Source: Oligosphaeraceae bacterium
Lineage (GTDB): Bacteria; Verrucomicrobiota; Lentisphaeria; Oligosphaerales; Oligosphaeraceae
DNA: 7,615 nt
Assembly (NCBI GenBank): GCA_012515455.1
Contig: JAAYYJ010000259.1
Coordinates: forward strand, 1 to 7,615
Direction: 5' to 3'
Positions 6,038 to 7,615 of this stretch are shown here, one piece after another. Under the pieces are notes generated by a model. The model was not told the origin of the DNA, made no database searches, and worked only from the letters and a program-made list of their open reading frames with translations. The position numbers were made by a program, and so were the translations under genes. Positions within the stretch are counted from its first letter, which is position 1. Each line of letters begins with the position of its first letter.

Positions 6038-7531
6038 ATGGAACTGAATGCAGAAAAGGATTTCGGGAGTCTGTTTGAAGCGGTGGAACGGCAAAAAGTG
6101 CGCATCCGCCCGGGCGAGAAAGTCAGCGGCAGAGTCATCATGATTGATGACAAGACTGTCTTTGTCGATCTCGGTGCCCGCGCCGACGGCTATCTCGACC
6201 GGAATGAATTCGCCGACGGCAAAGGCGGCATCACCGTCATCGAGGGCGATGTCATTGATGCCTTTTGCATGGGCTGGACCGATGACGGCATTAAACTGCA
6301 GCTGAAGATGTCTTCCAGCGGCTCCTCCGAACACGAAACCGACGCCAGTGTCGAAGATGCCTTCAATTCCGGCATGCCGATCGAAGGCAAGGTCACCGGC
6401 GAACGCAAAGGCGGCTATACGGTGCAGATTTCCCACACCGAGGCCTTCTGCCCCTTTTCCCAAATCGACGGGCGGGGAATTAAAAAGGAACCCGCCGAAT
6501 ATATCGGCAAGGCGTTCTTGTTCAAGATTTCCGAATACAGCGAGGGCGGACGCAATGTGGTCCTGAGCCGCCGCCAGCTGCTGGACCAGGAAGCCGCCAA
6601 GAACCGCGAGGCCCTGAAAGCAGCACTGAAGGAGGGAGACCTCTGCACCGGACAGGTGGTGAAAATCATGCCTTTCGGAGCCTTCGTGGACCTGGGCGGC
6701 GTGGAAGGGATGGTCCATGTCAGCGAAATCAGCCCGGCCCGGGTGGAAAAACCCGAAGACATCCTCAGCGTCGGCCAGGAAGTGACCGTGAAAATCCTCA
6801 AGCTGGCCTGGAGCGACGGCGAGAGCAAAGAACGCATTTCCCTGAGCATCAAGCAAGCCGCTGCTGATCCCTGGGAATCCATCCCCGGGTCGCCGGAGTT
6901 CGGGCAGGGTTGCAAACGCCAGGGCAAGGTCGTGCGCATCGCCGATTTCGGGGTGTTCGTGGAACTGGCACCCGGAGTCGATGGACTGGCGCATATCTCC
7001 CAGCTGGGTGCTGATCACCGGGTCGCGCATCCCTCGGAAGTAGTCCAGGAGGGCGACCTGGTCGAGGTCACCATCCTGGGGGTCGACTTGGAGCGGCGGC
7101 GCATCTCACTCTGCCTGGGCGATCCCAAGGAGAAGGAAGAAGCCCCGGCACAATTGAGTCTGGAAGAGGAACGGCAGGTTATTTCGGCTGCGGTCGCCGG
7201 CCAGACGGTAACAGGTGAAGTCGACAGCCAGAAACCGTTCGGACTTTTTGTGAAACTGCCCAACGGCCAGACCGGACTGCTGCATATCAGCCAGATCCCG
7301 CTCGCGGAAGGTAACGGCATTCCCATCCGCCAGCTGTACCGCCAGTACCCGCTGCATAGTCAGATCGAAGTGGTGGTGCGGTCCGTCGAGGGCAAACGCA
7401 TCTCCCTGACCCTGCCTGAAACCCTGGAAATGGAGAAAGACCGGGAACGGACGACGCTAATTGAGGTCAAAGACAGCAACGACAGCAACTTCGGCAGCCT
7501 TGGTGATCTGTTCGGCGGTCTGAAGCTCTAA
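6038..7531 (+). CDS. S1 RNA-binding domain protein with five S1 repeats (ribosomal protein S1-like)
   Basis: The 497-residue product has five S1 (OB-fold) RNA-binding domains at about residues 26-91, 112-179, 200-272, 289-361 and 388-459. Domains 3 and 4 carry the best signatures (FGAFVDLGGVEGMVHVSEI and FGVFVELAPGVDGLAHISQL), and domain 5 has a clear FGLFVKL...GLLHISQI. Domain 2 is divergent, with AFCPFSQI and NVVLSRR motifs as in the Geobacter-type S1 paralogues recalled from family knowledge. Proteins of this kind bind single-stranded mRNA on or near the ribosome. Canonical proteobacterial RpsA has six domains and about 557 residues, so this is either the lineage's S1 or a paralogue. The N-terminus (residues 8-14, DFGSLFE) and C-terminus (NFGSLGDLF, 484-492) share an FGSL motif outside the S1 folds. 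The start is supported by AGGA at 6023-6026 and AGAAG at 6031-6035. A terminator-like sequence follows the stop. Confidence 0.93.
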   Translation: MELNAEKDFGSLFEAVERQKVRIRPGEKVSGRVIMIDDKTVFVDLGARADGYLDRNEFADGKGGITVIEGDVIDAFCMGWTDDGIKLQLKMSSSGSSEHETDASVEDAFNSGMPIEGKVTGERKGGYTVQISHTEAFCPFSQIDGRGIKKEPAEYIGKAFLFKISEYSEGGRNVVLSRRQLLDQEAAKNREALKAALKEGDLCTGQVVKIMPFGAFVDLGGVEGMVHVSEISPARVEKPEDILSVGQEVTVKILKLAWSDGESKERISLSIKQAAADPWESIPGSPEFGQGCKRQGKVVRIADFGVFVELAPGVDGLAHISQLGADHRVAHPSEVVQEGDLVEVTILGVDLERRRISLCLGDPKEKEEAPAQLSLEEERQVISAAVAGQTVTGEVDSQKPFGLFVKLPNGQTGLLHISQIPLAEGNGIPIRQLYRQYPLHSQIEVVVRSVEGKRISLTLPETLEMEKDRERTTLIEVKDSNDSNFGSLGDLFGGLKL

Positions 7532-7541
7532 TATCCTGCAT

Positions 7542-7559
7542 CCCCCCCCGGGGTTTTTT
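7542..7559 (+). terminator. Probable intrinsic terminator of the S1-domain gene
   Basis: Eleven bases after the TAA at 7529-7531 there are eight C, four G and six T in a row. The G4 can pair with the first four C, leaving a C4 loop, directly followed by the T run as in a Rho-independent terminator. The stem is only four pairs but all G:C. The position between the S1-domain gene and the next start supports the call. Confidence 0.5.
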
Positions 7560-7593
7560 CTGTGACATACAGTGTGAGTACGAGAGAGTTGAG

Positions 7594-7615
7594 ATGAGCG
7601 ACAAAAACAAGAAAG
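7594..7615 (+). CDS. Start of an unidentified gene (partial, 3' end outside window)
   Basis: An ATG at 7594 opens a frame reading MSDKNKK to the right edge. A purine-rich GAGAGAG (7582-7588) lies five bases upstream and could serve as the ribosome binding site. The lysine-rich polar start is compatible with a cytoplasmic protein, but seven residues cannot identify it. It follows the S1-domain gene by 62 bp, on the same strand and after the probable terminator. Confidence 0.45.

Noticed and set aside
5282..7030. Open frame of 582 codons on the minus strand across manA and the S1-domain gene
   Set aside because: It lies antisense to two genes with strong family motifs, spans the intergenic gap and its product has no recognisable domain. 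It is a product of high GC and codon bias.
4793..7531. manA and the S1-domain gene as a functional operon
   Set aside because: The 63-bp gap contains its own promoter-like and inverted repeat signals and the functions are unrelated. Co-transcription is possible, but no functional link can be claimed.

Overview
The window looks like a chromosomal stretch of a GC-rich bacterium, most likely of the Lentisphaerota or a close PVC-group relative. The main clue is the left-edge gene, whose product starts MRNKFTLIELLVVIAIIAVL and continues with the ASMLLPVLSKAR-type segment typical of the prepilin-like proteins these lineages carry in large numbers. The lineage is inferred from protein style only; there is no rRNA or other marker.

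Left half, minus strand. A very large exported protein gene (338-4672, 1444 aa from its ATG) is followed after about 130 bp by the start of the prepilin-like gene (1-208, running off the left edge). The gap holds a strong hairpin that probably ends the large gene, overlapped by a TTGACA promoter for the prepilin-like gene. The large protein has a signal peptide and then only beta-rich modules: three concanavalin A/LamG-like regions, then three related CIA30/galactose-binding-like modules, the last two each followed by an Ig/FN3-like domain. I see no catalytic motif, membrane anchor or sorting signal.

Middle. An AT-rich divergent intergenic region (4673-4792) separates the large gene from manA. 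It contains a perfect 7-bp-arm dyad lying across candidate promoters for both directions, and neither gene has a clear Shine-Dalgarno sequence.

Right half, plus strand. manA (4793-5974) encodes a type I mannose-6-phosphate isomerase with all zinc ligands and the catalytic arginine. After 63 bp comes a five-domain S1 RNA-binding protein (6038-7531), preceded by nested inverted repeats and followed by a C/G hairpin plus T6 terminator. A new gene probably starts at 7594 and runs off the right edge.

The genes do not form an obvious single pathway: mannose metabolism, an RNA-binding translation-type protein, and a divergent surface or secreted protein. The least explained parts are the large modular secreted protein and the dyad in the divergent promoter region. 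No tRNA, rRNA, CRISPR, insertion sequence or attachment site was seen.
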